This document shows positions 17,447 to 25,991 of a stretch of 64,000 bases of DNA, in pieces (positions within the stretch are counted from its first letter, which is position 1; each line of letters begins with the position of its first letter). Source of the DNA: an uncultured Actinomycetes bacterium (GTDB lineage Bacteria; Actinomycetota; Thermoleophilia; RBG-16-64-13); assembly GCA_903873715.1 (NCBI GenBank), contig CAIQPS010000094.1:1-64000 (forward strand), given 5' to 3'. Under the pieces are notes generated by a model that worked only from the letters and a program-made list of their open reading frames with translations, did not search any database and was not told the DNA's origin. The position numbers and the translations under genes were made by a program.

Positions 17447-18685
17447 GTGCACCACGATACCTCCAAGACAAGTCTGGCCTCGTACCTGCCTCTGTACGCC
17501 ACCCTGTTCATGGTGGGCGTCGTGGTCATCACCCTGGGGCCGGTCCTCGACCCGCTCACCAAGCAACTCGGCATCCCGCTGCAGCAGGCCGGGCTCATCT
17601 CGGTGGCGTTCGCCGTCGGGATGCTCGTCGGGGTGACGGCTCTCAACCTTCTCCTGGCCCGCGTGCCGGTCAAGTGGGCGCTCATCGGGGCCACGTGGCT
17701 GCAGGCGGTCGCTCTGGCCGTATCCGCGACCCTCACCCGGGGGCTCGCCTCCATGTTCGTCTCGTACTTCTTCGTAGGGCTCGGGTGCGTGATCCTCAAC
17801 AGTCTGCCCAGCATGTGGGTGGGCTCGCACGTGAAGGTGGACACGCACCGGACGATGGTCATCGTGCTGCTGTTCTTCGCCATCGGGATGACCGTGGCGC
17901 CCATCTTCATCGGCATCGCCCTCGGGCTGGGCGCCACCTGGCGCTGGGTCTACGGGGCGGAGGCGGTCCTCTCGGCGGTGCTGGCCCTCTTCCTCACCTG
18001 GCGGCCGGTCAGCGACATCCCTGGGCGGAAGAACCTCACCTGGGGCAGGTTGCGTGAGGTGGTCGGCTTCAGCCCCGCGCTCTTCTGGGCGGTGGTGGCG
18101 GCGTCCATCTTCTACATCGGGTCGGAGTTCATCTTCAACGTGTGGCTGCCCAAGTTCGCCATCGACACGTTCGACGTCAGCAAGACCACGGCCAGCATCG
18201 CGGTGGCGCTGTTCTGGCTGGGGCTCATCTTCGGGCGGCTGATAGTGGCCCGGCTCACCAAGCGCTTCGCCGCTTCCCGCATCCTGATGGGAGGGATGGC
18301 CGTGATGGCCGTCTTCGCGGGTGGGGTGGCCCTTTCGACATCCATCGCCTTGGTCATGGTCCTGGCGTTCATCGCCGGACTGGGCGCCGCGGCGGGCTTC
18401 CCGCTCATCATGGGCTTTGCCGGCAAGTTCCCGGCGTGGCATGCGGGAGTGGTGGTGTCGGCAGTGGTGTTCGCAGGCGCCGTAGGACGGATCGTCTTCC
18501 CCTACCTGGTCGGGCCCATCGCCCATTCGGCGGGGTTCCGCATAGCCATGGGTCTCGCGTTCATCCTCGCCGCCGCCGGGGCGGTGCTCGCGTTCTTCCT
18601 GCACGGGATATCTGGAGAAGGGGCAGCCGGAGAGGCGGTGGCGGAACATGCCGCTGCTATGCCGGCCGCCTCAGAAGAGGGCTGA
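17447..18685 (+). CDS. MFS transporter, CynX/NNP-like, paralogue of the 11435 gene
   Basis: A 412-residue carrier with about 12 hydrophobic segments, starting at GTG 17447; no ribosome binding site can fit, because the -10 box lies 6 bases upstream, so translation is presumably leaderless. N-terminal half VVITLGPVLDPLTKQLGIPL and LARVPVKWALIG align with the carrier at 11435, as does GATWRWVYGAEAVLSA. It is followed after about 110 bases by an aminotransferase and then another MFS gene. Probably a carrier for the substrate or product of that aminotransferase. Confidence 0.85.
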   Translation: MHHDTSKTSLASYLPLYATLFMVGVVVITLGPVLDPLTKQLGIPLQQAGLISVAFAVGMLVGVTALNLLLARVPVKWALIGATWLQAVALAVSATLTRGLASMFVSYFFVGLGCVILNSLPSMWVGSHVKVDTHRTMVIVLLFFAIGMTVAPIFIGIALGLGATWRWVYGAEAVLSAVLALFLTWRPVSDIPGRKNLTWGRLREVVGFSPALFWAVVAASIFYIGSEFIFNVWLPKFAIDTFDVSKTTASIAVALFWLGLIFGRLIVARLTKRFAASRILMGGMAVMAVFAGGVALSTSIALVMVLAFIAGLGAAAGFPLIMGFAGKFPAWHAGVVVSAVVFAGAVGRIVFPYLVGPIAHSAGFRIAMGLAFILAAAGAVLAFFLHGISGEGAAGEAVAEHAAAMPAASEEG

Positions 18686-18750
18686 GGCGGCCGGGTGAAT
18701 CGGAGCCTCGTTCGGCGCGGCCGCACGGCGGCCGGCCGAGTTTAGTCCTG

Positions 18751-18756
18751 TATACT
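18751..18756 (+). promoter_or_regulatory. -10 box TATACT of the aminotransferase
   Basis: TATACT preceded by CCTG lies 40 bases upstream of the ATG at 18796, giving a leader of about 33 bases that includes the AGGGA ribosome binding site. The upstream -35 area is GC-rich with no good match. Confidence 0.5.
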
Positions 18757-18795
18757 CCACTATTCCGTTTTCGGAAGAACAGCGAGGGATGAGTG

Positions 18796-20103
18796 ATGAG
18801 GGCCAACCTTGTAAGCCCGTCATCTTCACAGTTGTCGTACGCCATCCGCGAGATCGTCGCGTTCGGTGAGGTCGTCCGCCGCCACGGCGTGGATGTCACC
18901 TGGGAGAACATCGGAGACCCCATAGCCAAGGGCGAGAAGGTCGTCCCCTGGATCCGCGACATCGTGCACGAGGTCGTCGAGCTCGAGGACTCCTGGGGCT
19001 ACTGCCCCACCGAGGGCTTCATGGCCGCCCGCGAGGCGCTGGCCGAGCATGTCAACAACCGGTCTGGCGCCCGGGTGGAACCCAAGGACATCATCTTCTT
19101 CAACGGCGTCGCGGATGCGGTGGCCAAGGTCTACGGCTTCCTGAGCGCCCACGCTCGGGTGATCGGCCCGTCGCCGGCGTACAGCACTCATTCCTCGGCC
19201 GAGTCGGCGCACTGCGCCCTGCCGCACATCACCTACGACCTCGACCCCGAGAACGGCTGGATGCCCGACATCGCCGACCTGCGGCGCAAGATCGAGAGCT
19301 ATCCGTCCATCGCCGGGATCCTGATCATCAACCCCAACAACCCCACCGGCGCCGTCTACCCGCCCGAGATCCTCGAGCAGATCGTGGCGCTGGCCCGGGA
19401 GTTCGGGCTGTTCATCATCGCGGACGAGATCTACATCCACATGGTTTTCCCGGGCTGCAACACGGTGCATCTCTCCGAGATAGCCACCGATGTGCCGGCC
19501 CTGGTCATGCGCGGCATCTCCAAGGAACTGCCCTGGCCGGGGTCGCGCTGCGGCTGGCTGGAAGTGCTCAACCGCGACTGCGACCAGAACTTCTCAGCCT
19601 ACGTGGACACAGTCGTGGCGGCCAAGCGCCTCGAGGTGTGCTCCACCAGCGGCCCGCAGCTGACCGTGCCCCGTATCTTCGGCGACCCGCGCTACAGCGG
19701 CCACCTGGAGCAGCGCGCGGCCATGTTCGCCGCCCGTGGGGAGGAGGCCTATCAGGCACTGAGCGCGGTCCCGGGTCTCAAGATCAACCGGGCCCAGGGC
19801 GCCTTCTACATGACGGCCGTGTTCGAGCCGGGCGTGCTGGACGGCGTCAACCGGCTGCCCGTCGCGAACCCGGAACTGAGCGACATCGTGGAGCGGCAGT
19901 GCGTGGGCGCGGCCCTCGACTACCGCTTCGTCTACCACCTGCTGGCCTCCACCGGCATCTGCGTGGTGCCGCTGAGCGGCTTCTGCTCGCCGCACCCGGG
20001 CTTCCGCTTCACCCTGCTGGAGACGGACGACGAGAAGCGGCGGTGGATCTTCAAGACGATGGCCGAGGCGGTCACGGCCTACATCGAGAGCGGCTCCAAG
20101 TAG
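18796..20103 (+). CDS. PLP-dependent aminotransferase class I/II
   Basis: A 435-residue enzyme; ATG 18796 is preferred over GTG 18793 because AGGGA lies 8 bases upstream. Motifs are NPNNPTGAVYP (PLP/substrate-binding Asn), IADEIYIHM, and the Schiff-base lysine in RGISKELPWPGSRCGW (Lys243). The N-terminal WGYCPTEGFMAAREALAEHV segment is typical of alanine/aspartate-type aminotransferases. No low-complexity insert. It sits between two MFS carriers on the same strand (17447 and 20168), which suggests linked amino- or keto-acid transport. Confidence 0.9.
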   Translation: MRANLVSPSSSQLSYAIREIVAFGEVVRRHGVDVTWENIGDPIAKGEKVVPWIRDIVHEVVELEDSWGYCPTEGFMAAREALAEHVNNRSGARVEPKDIIFFNGVADAVAKVYGFLSAHARVIGPSPAYSTHSSAESAHCALPHITYDLDPENGWMPDIADLRRKIESYPSIAGILIINPNNPTGAVYPPEILEQIVALAREFGLFIIADEIYIHMVFPGCNTVHLSEIATDVPALVMRGISKELPWPGSRCGWLEVLNRDCDQNFSAYVDTVVAAKRLEVCSTSGPQLTVPRIFGDPRYSGHLEQRAAMFAARGEEAYQALSAVPGLKINRAQGAFYMTAVFEPGVLDGVNRLPVANPELSDIVERQCVGAALDYRFVYHLLASTGICVVPLSGFCSPHPGFRFTLLETDDEKRRWIFKTMAEAVTAYIESGSK

Positions 20104-20167
20104 ACGGACGGGCCCGGCGGCGCGGCGCAGCCGGGCGGCCATGAGTCTCCGGCCGGCGGGGTGCGGC

Positions 20168-21400
20168 ATGAGGGTCTCTGATAGACCGGACTACAAGTAC
20201 GCGGTGCTGGTGACGGCCGTCCTGGTCGTCTTCGGCGCGCTCGGCCTGTCGCAGTTCAGCTATCCGGCCATCCTGCCGGCCATGCAGGCAGGGCTGCACA
20301 TCGACAACTCGCTCGCGGGGCTCATCGCCACGGCGAACCTGGCCGGCTACCTCATGATGGCCCTCGCGGCCGGCCCTCTGGCGTCGCGCTTCGGGCCCCG
20401 GGCGATCATCACGCTGGGGCTGCTCCTTGCCGCTTGCGGGATGGTGGTGACCGGTGTGGCGGACGGGTTCGCCGTCGCGGCCGCCGGGCGGTTCGTCACC
20501 GGGGTGGGGAGCGCGCTGGCCAGCGTGACGGCCCATCTGTTGCCCACCTACTGGTTCTCGGCGGAGCGGCGTGGGCTGGCCACCGGGGCGCTGCCTCTGG
20601 GTGCGTCGCTGGGGCTGGTGCTGTCCGGTCCGCTGGTACCGCGCCTGGTGGCGAGCTACGGCGCTTCGGGGTGGCGGCTGGCGTGGTTCGTCCTGGCGGG
20701 GATCAGCGCACTCTTCGCCGTCCTCGCCTTCGCGGTGGTGCGCAAGCGGGGGCCGTCGCTCCAGCGGCATCTGGCGGCGGCGAAGACCGCGGCGCAGCGC
20801 GCCGCCGATCGTCGGGCGATCTACCTGTCACCCCGCATCTGGCATCTCAACGCTGTGTACTTCGCGTTCGGCTTCGCCTACACGACCTTCATGACCTTCT
20901 TCACCAAGCGGCTCATCGCGGATGGCGGATATTCGGCGGCGGGAGCTGGCCGGCTCTTCATGGTGATGGGCCTGGTGAGCATCGTGTGCGGCGTCCTGTG
21001 GGGCTCGATATCCGACCGGGTGGGGCGCCGGCGGGCCCTCATCATGATCTTCGGCCTGCAGACGGTGGCCTATCTGCTGTTCGGACTGTGGGCGGCGCCG
21101 GCGGGCTTCACGCTGTCGGCGGTGCTGTTCGGGCTGACCGCCTGGGCGACGCCGGCCATCATGGCGACCATCGCCGGCGAGATCGTCGGGACCACGCTGG
21201 CTCCGGTGGCCTTCGGCTTCCTGACCGCGTTCCAGGGTCTGGGGCAGGCGACCGGCCCGTTCGTCGCAGGCAGTCTGGCCGATGGGCTGTCCTCGTTCAG
21301 GGTGTCGTACCTGGTGGTGGCGGTGATGGTGTTCCTGGCGCTGGTGGGGGCCACGTTGCTGCCACGGCGGAGGCCCGGCCCGGCCGCGACCGGACGGTAG
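20168..21400 (+). CDS. MFS transporter
   Basis: A 410-residue carrier with about 12 hydrophobic segments and the motif A-like loop GSISDRVGRRRALIM between segments 8 and 9. ATG 20168 is chosen; ATG 20141 is an in-frame alternative that would add nine non-hydrophobic residues. The N-terminal SQFSYPAILPAMQAGLHIDN is typical of the YbfB/CynX-like MFS group. It is 64 bases after the aminotransferase and probably cotranscribed. It is not close to the 11435/17447 pair. Confidence 0.85.
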   Translation: MRVSDRPDYKYAVLVTAVLVVFGALGLSQFSYPAILPAMQAGLHIDNSLAGLIATANLAGYLMMALAAGPLASRFGPRAIITLGLLLAACGMVVTGVADGFAVAAAGRFVTGVGSALASVTAHLLPTYWFSAERRGLATGALPLGASLGLVLSGPLVPRLVASYGASGWRLAWFVLAGISALFAVLAFAVVRKRGPSLQRHLAAAKTAAQRAADRRAIYLSPRIWHLNAVYFAFGFAYTTFMTFFTKRLIADGGYSAAGAGRLFMVMGLVSIVCGVLWGSISDRVGRRRALIMIFGLQTVAYLLFGLWAAPAGFTLSAVLFGLTAWATPAIMATIAGEIVGTTLAPVAFGFLTAFQGLGQATGPFVAGSLADGLSSFRVSYLVVAVMVFLALVGATLLPRRRPGPAATGR

Positions 21401-21445
21401 CGCCGGCCCCTGGGCGCGTGGCTGCGGCGCCGCCGGGTGGCCTGC

Positions 21446-22336
21446 TCAGTAGCGGTAGAGCGCGTCACACTCCTCGCGCAGCACGCCGCCCACCACGTCC
21501 ACCACCCGCGGCGACTTCTCCGCCATCTCCTTGGCGCTCACCAGGATGCGGCTGCGGCCCATGGCCGCCGTGTCCGCGATGGACGAGCCGTACATGATGG
21601 TCGTGATGCCCGCCCAGACCGCCAGACCGCTGCACATCGGACAGGGCTCGCACGTGGACACGAGCAGGGCGCCGGTGAGGTCGGGGCTGCCCCATTCCTG
21701 GATGGCCGCGAGGATGGCCGAGTGTTCGGCGTGCAGGCTGGGGTCGCCTGCGGTCATGCCGGTGTCGTGCGCCCGGGAAAGCTCCCGGCCGCCCATGAGC
21801 ACCACCGCCCCGTAACCCTTGTTGCCCTCCGCTTTCGCCACCCGGGCCTCGGCGATGGCTGCGCGCATCGCCCCCTCCACGTCCACCCGCACGATCGTCT
21901 CCCGGCAGTGCGGACCATGCGGCCGGATCGCCTCGTAATCGCGGACGAAGCGCAGCCGCGGGTCTAGGCGGCTGAGGAAGGTCTGCACCGGCCGCTCGGA
22001 GACCGCCCGGCACACCTCCCGGGTGTCCAGCCCCAGGATGCGGCAGGCATCCAGCGTGGGGCACGGGTTCGCGGACAGCCAGACGATGCGGTCCTCGCCC
22101 TCTTCCACTACCTGCAACTGCTCGGGCGTGCGGCCCATGTAGTCGTAGAAGAACAGCTCGAAGGCCTGGCGCGGCGAGACCGGGGTGACCGGCAGCGCGT
22201 CGCCCTTGCGCGGCAGGTGGCCATGGGCGGTCAACCAGGCGAGGCGCCTCTCGTTCCGCCGCTGCTCGACCGGGCCGTAGTCGCCGGTCCGCAGATCGGC
22301 GATCTCGCGCTCCAGGGCTTCTTCGAAGGGGCTCAT
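21446..22336 (-). CDS. fusion: amino-thiazoline-hydrolase-like domain + cytidine/guanine deaminase-fold domain
   Basis: A 296-residue protein. Residues about 85-145 (SANPCPTLDACRILGLDTREVCR and DPRLRFVRDYEAIRPHGPHC, read in two parts) resemble the L-2-amino-thiazoline-4-carboxylic acid hydrolase family. Residues 150-296 are a zinc deaminase domain: HAE (His202, Glu204) and PCPMC (Cys232, Cys235) provide ligands and proton donor. The start overlaps the stop of the upstream VOC gene as ATGA, so both are coupled. The fusion suggests sequential hydrolysis and deamination of a nitrogen heterocycle; no substrate can be named. Confidence 0.75.
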   Translation of the reverse strand: MSPFEEALEREIADLRTGDYGPVEQRRNERRLAWLTAHGHLPRKGDALPVTPVSPRQAFELFFYDYMGRTPEQLQVVEEGEDRIVWLSANPCPTLDACRILGLDTREVCRAVSERPVQTFLSRLDPRLRFVRDYEAIRPHGPHCRETIVRVDVEGAMRAAIAEARVAKAEGNKGYGAVVLMGGRELSRAHDTGMTAGDPSLHAEHSAILAAIQEWGSPDLTGALLVSTCEPCPMCSGLAVWAGITTIMYGSSIADTAAMGRSRILVSAKEMAEKSPRVVDVVGGVLREECDALYRY

Positions 22337-22842
22337 GGTCCGGCCTTCCCGGCCGCCGGGGCTTCGCCCGCGGCTGCCGTCTCGTCGACGCTCTCCACCA
22401 GCTCGACGCAGATCCCGTCGGGATCGCGGAAGTAGCACCAGCGCCATACCGGGCGGCCGGGGTCGCGGACGGTCCTCACCGACGTGTGGAAGCGGACCCC
22501 CGCTGCCTGCAGGCGGCGGTACTCGCGCTCGATGTCCCGGGTCAGGATGGCCAGGTGGCCGGAGCCGGCCACAGATGGGTCGCCATGATAGGGCCGCGAC
22601 GCCGGGTCGACGTACTGGATGAACTCCACGCGCAGGCCGCCCAGCGCCATGTCGGCGATGAGGAGCTCGGCGGCGGCTTCCTCTTCAGGCGCAGCCGTGC
22701 CGAACAACGCCGTTCCCAGGTCGGCGCTCCGCCGGTGCTTGCGGCCCACCACGTCCATCCCCAGGACGTCCCGGTAGAACGCCACGGTCCGTTCCAGGTC
22801 GGTGACGGTGTAGCTCACATGGTGGACGCCGAGTATCGCCAC
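22333..22842 (-). CDS. VOC (glyoxalase/methylmalonyl-CoA epimerase-like) protein
   Basis: A 169-residue single-domain VOC protein with the two-half pattern: ILGVHHVSYTVTDLERTVAFY at the start (metal-binding His), GHLAILT in the middle, and WCYFRDPDGICVELVE at the end (metal-binding Glu). GGAGG lies upstream of the ATG. It is 40-50% similar by eye to the VOC protein at 48323, so the two are paralogues. It is translationally coupled to the deaminase fusion, which suggests a common pathway. Reaction type (isomerase, lyase or dioxygenase) is not decidable. Confidence 0.82.
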   Translation of the reverse strand: MAILGVHHVSYTVTDLERTVAFYRDVLGMDVVGRKHRRSADLGTALFGTAAPEEEAAAELLIADMALGGLRVEFIQYVDPASRPYHGDPSVAGSGHLAILTRDIEREYRRLQAAGVRFHTSVRTVRDPGRPVWRWCYFRDPDGICVELVESVDETAAAGEAPAAGKAGP

Positions 22843-22890
22843 GCGACGGACCTCCGGATAGGGACTGCGGACCTGATTCTACCGCTCGTC

Positions 22891-23286
22891 TCAGCGTATG
22901 CCGGAGTCGTAGTCCACTTTCAGCGAGGTGACGAGGCCGGGTGAGACGCCGAACTCCTGGGGTGCCGGCGCGCTCAGATTGCTGCCCACCTGCGGTACCA
23001 GCCTGTAGCGCCCGGACGGCAGCTCCACCTTGAAGTAGCCGTTGGCGTCCGAGGTCACGATGGTCACCGTCTTCCCGTCCGCCGCCCGCTCGATCTTGAG
23101 GGTGGCCGAGTAGGGTCTGTCGTTGACGACCCCGGGCTGCTCCACCGGCGACACCGGCCCTATGCGGACGTCGCCCTGCACCCAGCCGGGCGGCGCCGGT
23201 GCCTCGCCACAGCCCAGCAGCGCGGCACTCAGCAGCGCGAGTGCTGCGAGAGCCATCCCCACACATGCCGATCGAAGAGACTTCAT
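22891..23286 (-). CDS. lipoprotein with carboxypeptidase-regulatory-like/CnaB-type domain
   Basis: A 131-residue protein with signal peptide MKSLRSACVGMALAALALLS and lipobox LLGC. The mature part (TSDANGYFKVELPSGRYRLVP) is a transthyretin-like beta-sandwich of the kind used for surface binding. GGGGGGAAG precedes the start. It is divergent from the DUF1295 gene. No enzyme residues are seen; probably a small surface or periplasmic-side protein. Confidence 0.7.
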   Translation of the reverse strand: MKSLRSACVGMALAALALLSAALLGCGEAPAPPGWVQGDVRIGPVSPVEQPGVVNDRPYSATLKIERAADGKTVTIVTSDANGYFKVELPSGRYRLVPQVGSNLSAPAPQEFGVSPGLVTSLKVDYDSGIR

Positions 23287-23326
23287 GCTCTATCTTCCCC
23301 CCGTCTTGCCGGGTATCCTGGCCCGG

Positions 23327-24235
23327 ATGAACGATAGCATCCGTAAGAACAGAGCCGCCGGTGTGGCCATCAGCGTCTCGGCCTACGTGGTCGCCCTGGT
23401 CGTCGCCGTCCTCGCGGTCCGGGCCACCGGACTGTCCGGCGCGCTCGTCCAGACCGCCCTCGGGACCCTCGTGGCCACCGTAGTCATCTTCGTCTTCTCG
23501 GTGGCGCTCGACAACTCCAGCATGTACGACCCGTATTGGAGCGTGCAGCCGGTGGCCATCGCCGGATACTACGTCTGGACCGGCTGGGGCGCCGTCGGCG
23601 GCCGCCTCATCCTGGTGACCGTCCTCATGGTGCTCTACTCCGTCCGCCTGACCGGCAACTTCTACCGCGACTGGCCGGGCCTCTCCAAGGAGGATTTCCG
23701 CTACGTCGGCTTCCGTCGCAGTTCAGGACGGTTCTACTGGCCGGTGAGTTTCCTGGGGATCCACCTGTTCCCGACCATCATGGTGTTCCTCGGCTGCCTG
23801 CCGGTGTACGCGGTGTCCCGCGAGGGCGGGGATGGGTTGGGCTGGCTCGACGCTCTCGGCGCCATCGTGGTGATGGGAGCCGTGGTCCTGGCCTTCGTCG
23901 CCGACGAGCAGATGCGGGCGTTCCGCGACGTGCCGGCCAACCGGGGCCGCTCCATCCGCAGCGGTCTATGGGCGTACAGCCGCCATCCCAACTATCTCGG
24001 CGAGATCTCCACCTGGTGGGGGCTCTGGCTGATCGCGCTGGCGGCTTCGCCCGGCTACTGGTGGACCGTCGCCGGCGCTGCCGCGATAACGGTGATGTTC
24101 GTGTTCATCAGCGTCCCGATGATGGAGAAGCGGGCCCTCGCCACGAGGGAGGGCTATGCCGAGTACCGGGCCCGGACACCGATGCTCCTGCCCCGGCTGC
24201 GCAGCAAGTCTGAGGCAGCCGGCGCCGCGGACTGA
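23327..24235 (+). CDS. DUF1295 / steroid 5-alpha-reductase-like membrane protein
   Basis: A 302-residue protein with about seven hydrophobic segments. The middle (SVRLTGNFYRDWPGL) and the C-terminal part (GLWAYSRHPNYLGEISTWWG, then GYAEYRARTPMLLP) are diagnostic of DUF1295 proteins, distant relatives of steroid reductases and isoprenylcysteine methyltransferases. TATCCT lies 7 bases before ATG 23327, suggesting leaderless expression; an in-frame ATG at 23285 is an alternative. Some relatives act in lipid metabolism; a lipid-linked reduction is a reasonable guess. Confidence 0.82.
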   Translation: MNDSIRKNRAAGVAISVSAYVVALVVAVLAVRATGLSGALVQTALGTLVATVVIFVFSVALDNSSMYDPYWSVQPVAIAGYYVWTGWGAVGGRLILVTVLMVLYSVRLTGNFYRDWPGLSKEDFRYVGFRRSSGRFYWPVSFLGIHLFPTIMVFLGCLPVYAVSREGGDGLGWLDALGAIVVMGAVVLAFVADEQMRAFRDVPANRGRSIRSGLWAYSRHPNYLGEISTWWGLWLIALAASPGYWWTVAGAAAITVMFVFISVPMMEKRALATREGYAEYRARTPMLLPRLRSKSEAAGAAD

Positions 24236-24299
24236 CGCGCGGTGCGAGGCGGCGGCCCGCCTTCGCGTAGACGCATCCCGGGCCCAGCGGGGCCGCGGG

Positions 24300-24758
24300 C
24301 TACTTCTTCTCCCAGTCCTCTCCCACCTCGACCGTCGTCGCGTGCAGCGACTTGTTGATGTCGCGCACGAAGAAGAGCAGAGAGGCGATGAGGCACAGCA
24401 TGCTTATGATGAAGAACGCCACCACCAGCCAGGCGATGGCGACGTGGAACAGCGCGGTGATGAACAGGGTGATGACCACGAGTGCGTCGAACAGCACGCA
24501 GATGCCGGCCAGGAGGATGGCCATCCGGATGAGCCGAGCCCTGTCCCCGAGGATCTTCAACTGGGTGTGAGCGGCCGCCTCCGCCTGCCCCTCCGCCGTC
24601 CGTGCCTGGTGGGCGAGCAGCCGGGACCGGTCGACCACGCGGCCCAGCCGGTTGGTCATGGTGAGGAGCAGAAGCCCGACCCCGGATATCACTACCACCG
24701 GGCCGACGGCGCTCTGCAGCGCGGGGAGCAGCTGGGATGTCTCCAGAGTGTCGAGCAT
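24300..24758 (-). CDS. DUF2721 membrane protein
   Basis: A 152-residue protein; ATG 24758 is preferred to GTG 24764 because GGTGGAG sits just upstream. Three hydrophobic segments surround the family signature TNRLGRVVDRSR (near residue 35), which identifies DUF2721. The preceding gene's stop overlaps the ribosome binding region, so the two genes are coupled. Function of the family is unknown. Confidence 0.8.
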   Translation of the reverse strand: MLDTLETSQLLPALQSAVGPVVVISGVGLLLLTMTNRLGRVVDRSRLLAHQARTAEGQAEAAAHTQLKILGDRARLIRMAILLAGICVLFDALVVITLFITALFHVAIAWLVVAFFIISMLCLIASLLFFVRDINKSLHATTVEVGEDWEKK

Positions 24759-24760
24759 GT

Positions 24761-25279
24761 TCACTCCACCAGGTCGAGGGCCTTTTTAACCCAGTAGTCC
24801 GTGGTCGAGGCCGCCCATTCCCGCACCTGGGTGACGGTGAGGCCGGTCTGCTGCGGCGCCGGCCGCGACTCGACCTGCATGCCGGGGTGGAGGGCCCACC
24901 AGTAGGCGGCCGAGCCGTCCACGGCCGGGTCCCAGTCGCCGCTGAGCTGGGCCGCCCACGCCTCGCGCTGGGCCCTCATGGCGTCCACCGCGTTCCCGAC
25001 GATGAGCTGCAGGCGGGTCTCCGCCGGGTTGGTTATGGCCATGTTGTTGACCTCGGACATGGCGACGGTGAGGGTCTTGCCGAACGCGTCGTAGGCCGCC
25101 TCTCCACTGCCGGTAGCCGCCGCCTGGGCCTCGGCCAGGGCGGCCACGGTGACCGTACCGCCCTTGCCTGGGTCGATGATCCCCGCCTCCTTCTGGTAGC
25201 TCGACATGACGAGCGTGACCACGGCGATCAGGATGATCACCACGGGGAGCAGGATCCAGCCTAGACGCTTCTTTTGCAT
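24761..25279 (-). CDS. hypothetical membrane-anchored extracytoplasmic protein
   Basis: A 172-residue protein with an N-terminal basic stretch (MQKKR) and one hydrophobic helix (WILLPVVIILIAVVTLVM), then a soluble region rich in Ala and Trp. No family recognised. A LemA-like helical arrangement is possible but not shown. It overlaps the ribosome binding site of the DUF2721 gene and is divergent from the 25300 gene. A TATTAT box 8 bases upstream implies a leaderless message. Confidence 0.6.
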   Translation of the reverse strand: MQKKRLGWILLPVVIILIAVVTLVMSSYQKEAGIIDPGKGGTVTVAALAEAQAAATGSGEAAYDAFGKTLTVAMSEVNNMAITNPAETRLQLIVGNAVDAMRAQREAWAAQLSGDWDPAVDGSAAYWWALHPGMQVESRPAPQQTGLTVTQVREWAASTTDYWVKKALDLVE

Positions 25280-25286
25280 ACGGTGC

Positions 25287-25293
25287 GATAATA
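25287..25293. promoter_or_regulatory. overlapping divergent -10 boxes GATAATA
   Basis: Plus strand GATAAT (25287-25292) is 7 bases before ATG 25300; minus strand TATTAT (25293-25288) is 8 bases before ATG 25279. Only 20 bases separate the two start codons, with no room for ribosome binding sites, so both mRNAs should be leaderless. Confidence 0.6.
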
Positions 25294-25299
25294 GCCCTT

Positions 25300-25956
25300 A
25301 TGAGCGATTGGGAACTGGAATCTCCCGCAAATCAGGCTTCTTCGGAGCAGCGGTCCGCCGGGCGCACCGGCGGCGGTCCGGGGGCGCGGCGTACAGCGGG
25401 CTCCCCGCCGCCCGCGAGCCCGGGCGCTACCGCGCCTCAGACGCCGTCTCCCGCCCGAAAGCGGAAGCCGTTCCCCTTCGCCTGGCTGGGCATAGCGGCC
25501 ATCGCGCTCCTCATCGGCCTGATGGCAGGGTTCTTCATCGGCCGGTCGCAGTCTTCGGAATCCACCACCGCGCTGCTCAGCGCGAACGCCCGCATGGCCG
25601 AACTACAGTCCGCCCTCACGCGTTCGGAAGACCGCAACGAGGCCTACTACCGGCAGATATCCGGCCTCAAGACCGAATTGGAGCAGGCCACGGCCTCCAC
25701 CTCCACCACCATCGGCCCGAGCGGTCACCGCGACAGCTACTCGGACGGCGTCTATCTGGTGGGCAAGGACATCCCCGCCGGCACCTACAAGGGCGTGGTC
25801 AACGGCGCTCTCGGCTATTGGGCGCGGCTCAAGGGGACCGACGGCTCGATCTCGTCGATCATCGAGAACGCCATCCCCAAGGGCCCGTTCGTCCTCACCC
25901 TCGCCTCGGCCGACATGGCCGTCGAACTGCGCGGGGTCACGCTCACCCCGCAATGA
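25300..25956 (+). CDS. hypothetical single-pass membrane protein with C-terminal beta domain
   Basis: A 218-residue protein: a Pro/Ala/Gly-rich cytoplasmic N-terminus (about 1-55), one membrane helix (FAWLGIAAIALLIGLMAGFF), a coiled-coil-like stretch (about 90-130) and a C-terminal domain beginning DGVYLVGKDIPAGTYKGVV. The G-x-Y-x-V-G-x-D-I-P-A-G-T-Y signature occurs in many actinobacterial lipoproteins and membrane proteins of unknown function. It is divergent from the 24761 gene, and co-regulation through the shared -10 region suggests they work together at the envelope. Confidence 0.7.
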   Translation: MSDWELESPANQASSEQRSAGRTGGGPGARRTAGSPPPASPGATAPQTPSPARKRKPFPFAWLGIAAIALLIGLMAGFFIGRSQSSESTTALLSANARMAELQSALTRSEDRNEAYYRQISGLKTELEQATASTSTTIGPSGHRDSYSDGVYLVGKDIPAGTYKGVVNGALGYWARLKGTDGSISSIIENAIPKGPFVLTLASADMAVELRGVTLTPQ

Positions 25957-25991
25957 CCCGCGCGCCCGGCCGCTGAGCAGCCGAGCCGGGG

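Noticed and set aside
16031-18649. A very long minus-strand open frame (872 codons) running through both MFS genes
   Set aside because: Only 16031-17422 encodes an MFS protein. The rest is antisense to the 17447 carrier, is rich in Arg/His/Pro/Glu and has no start region; it stays open because of GC-rich third positions.
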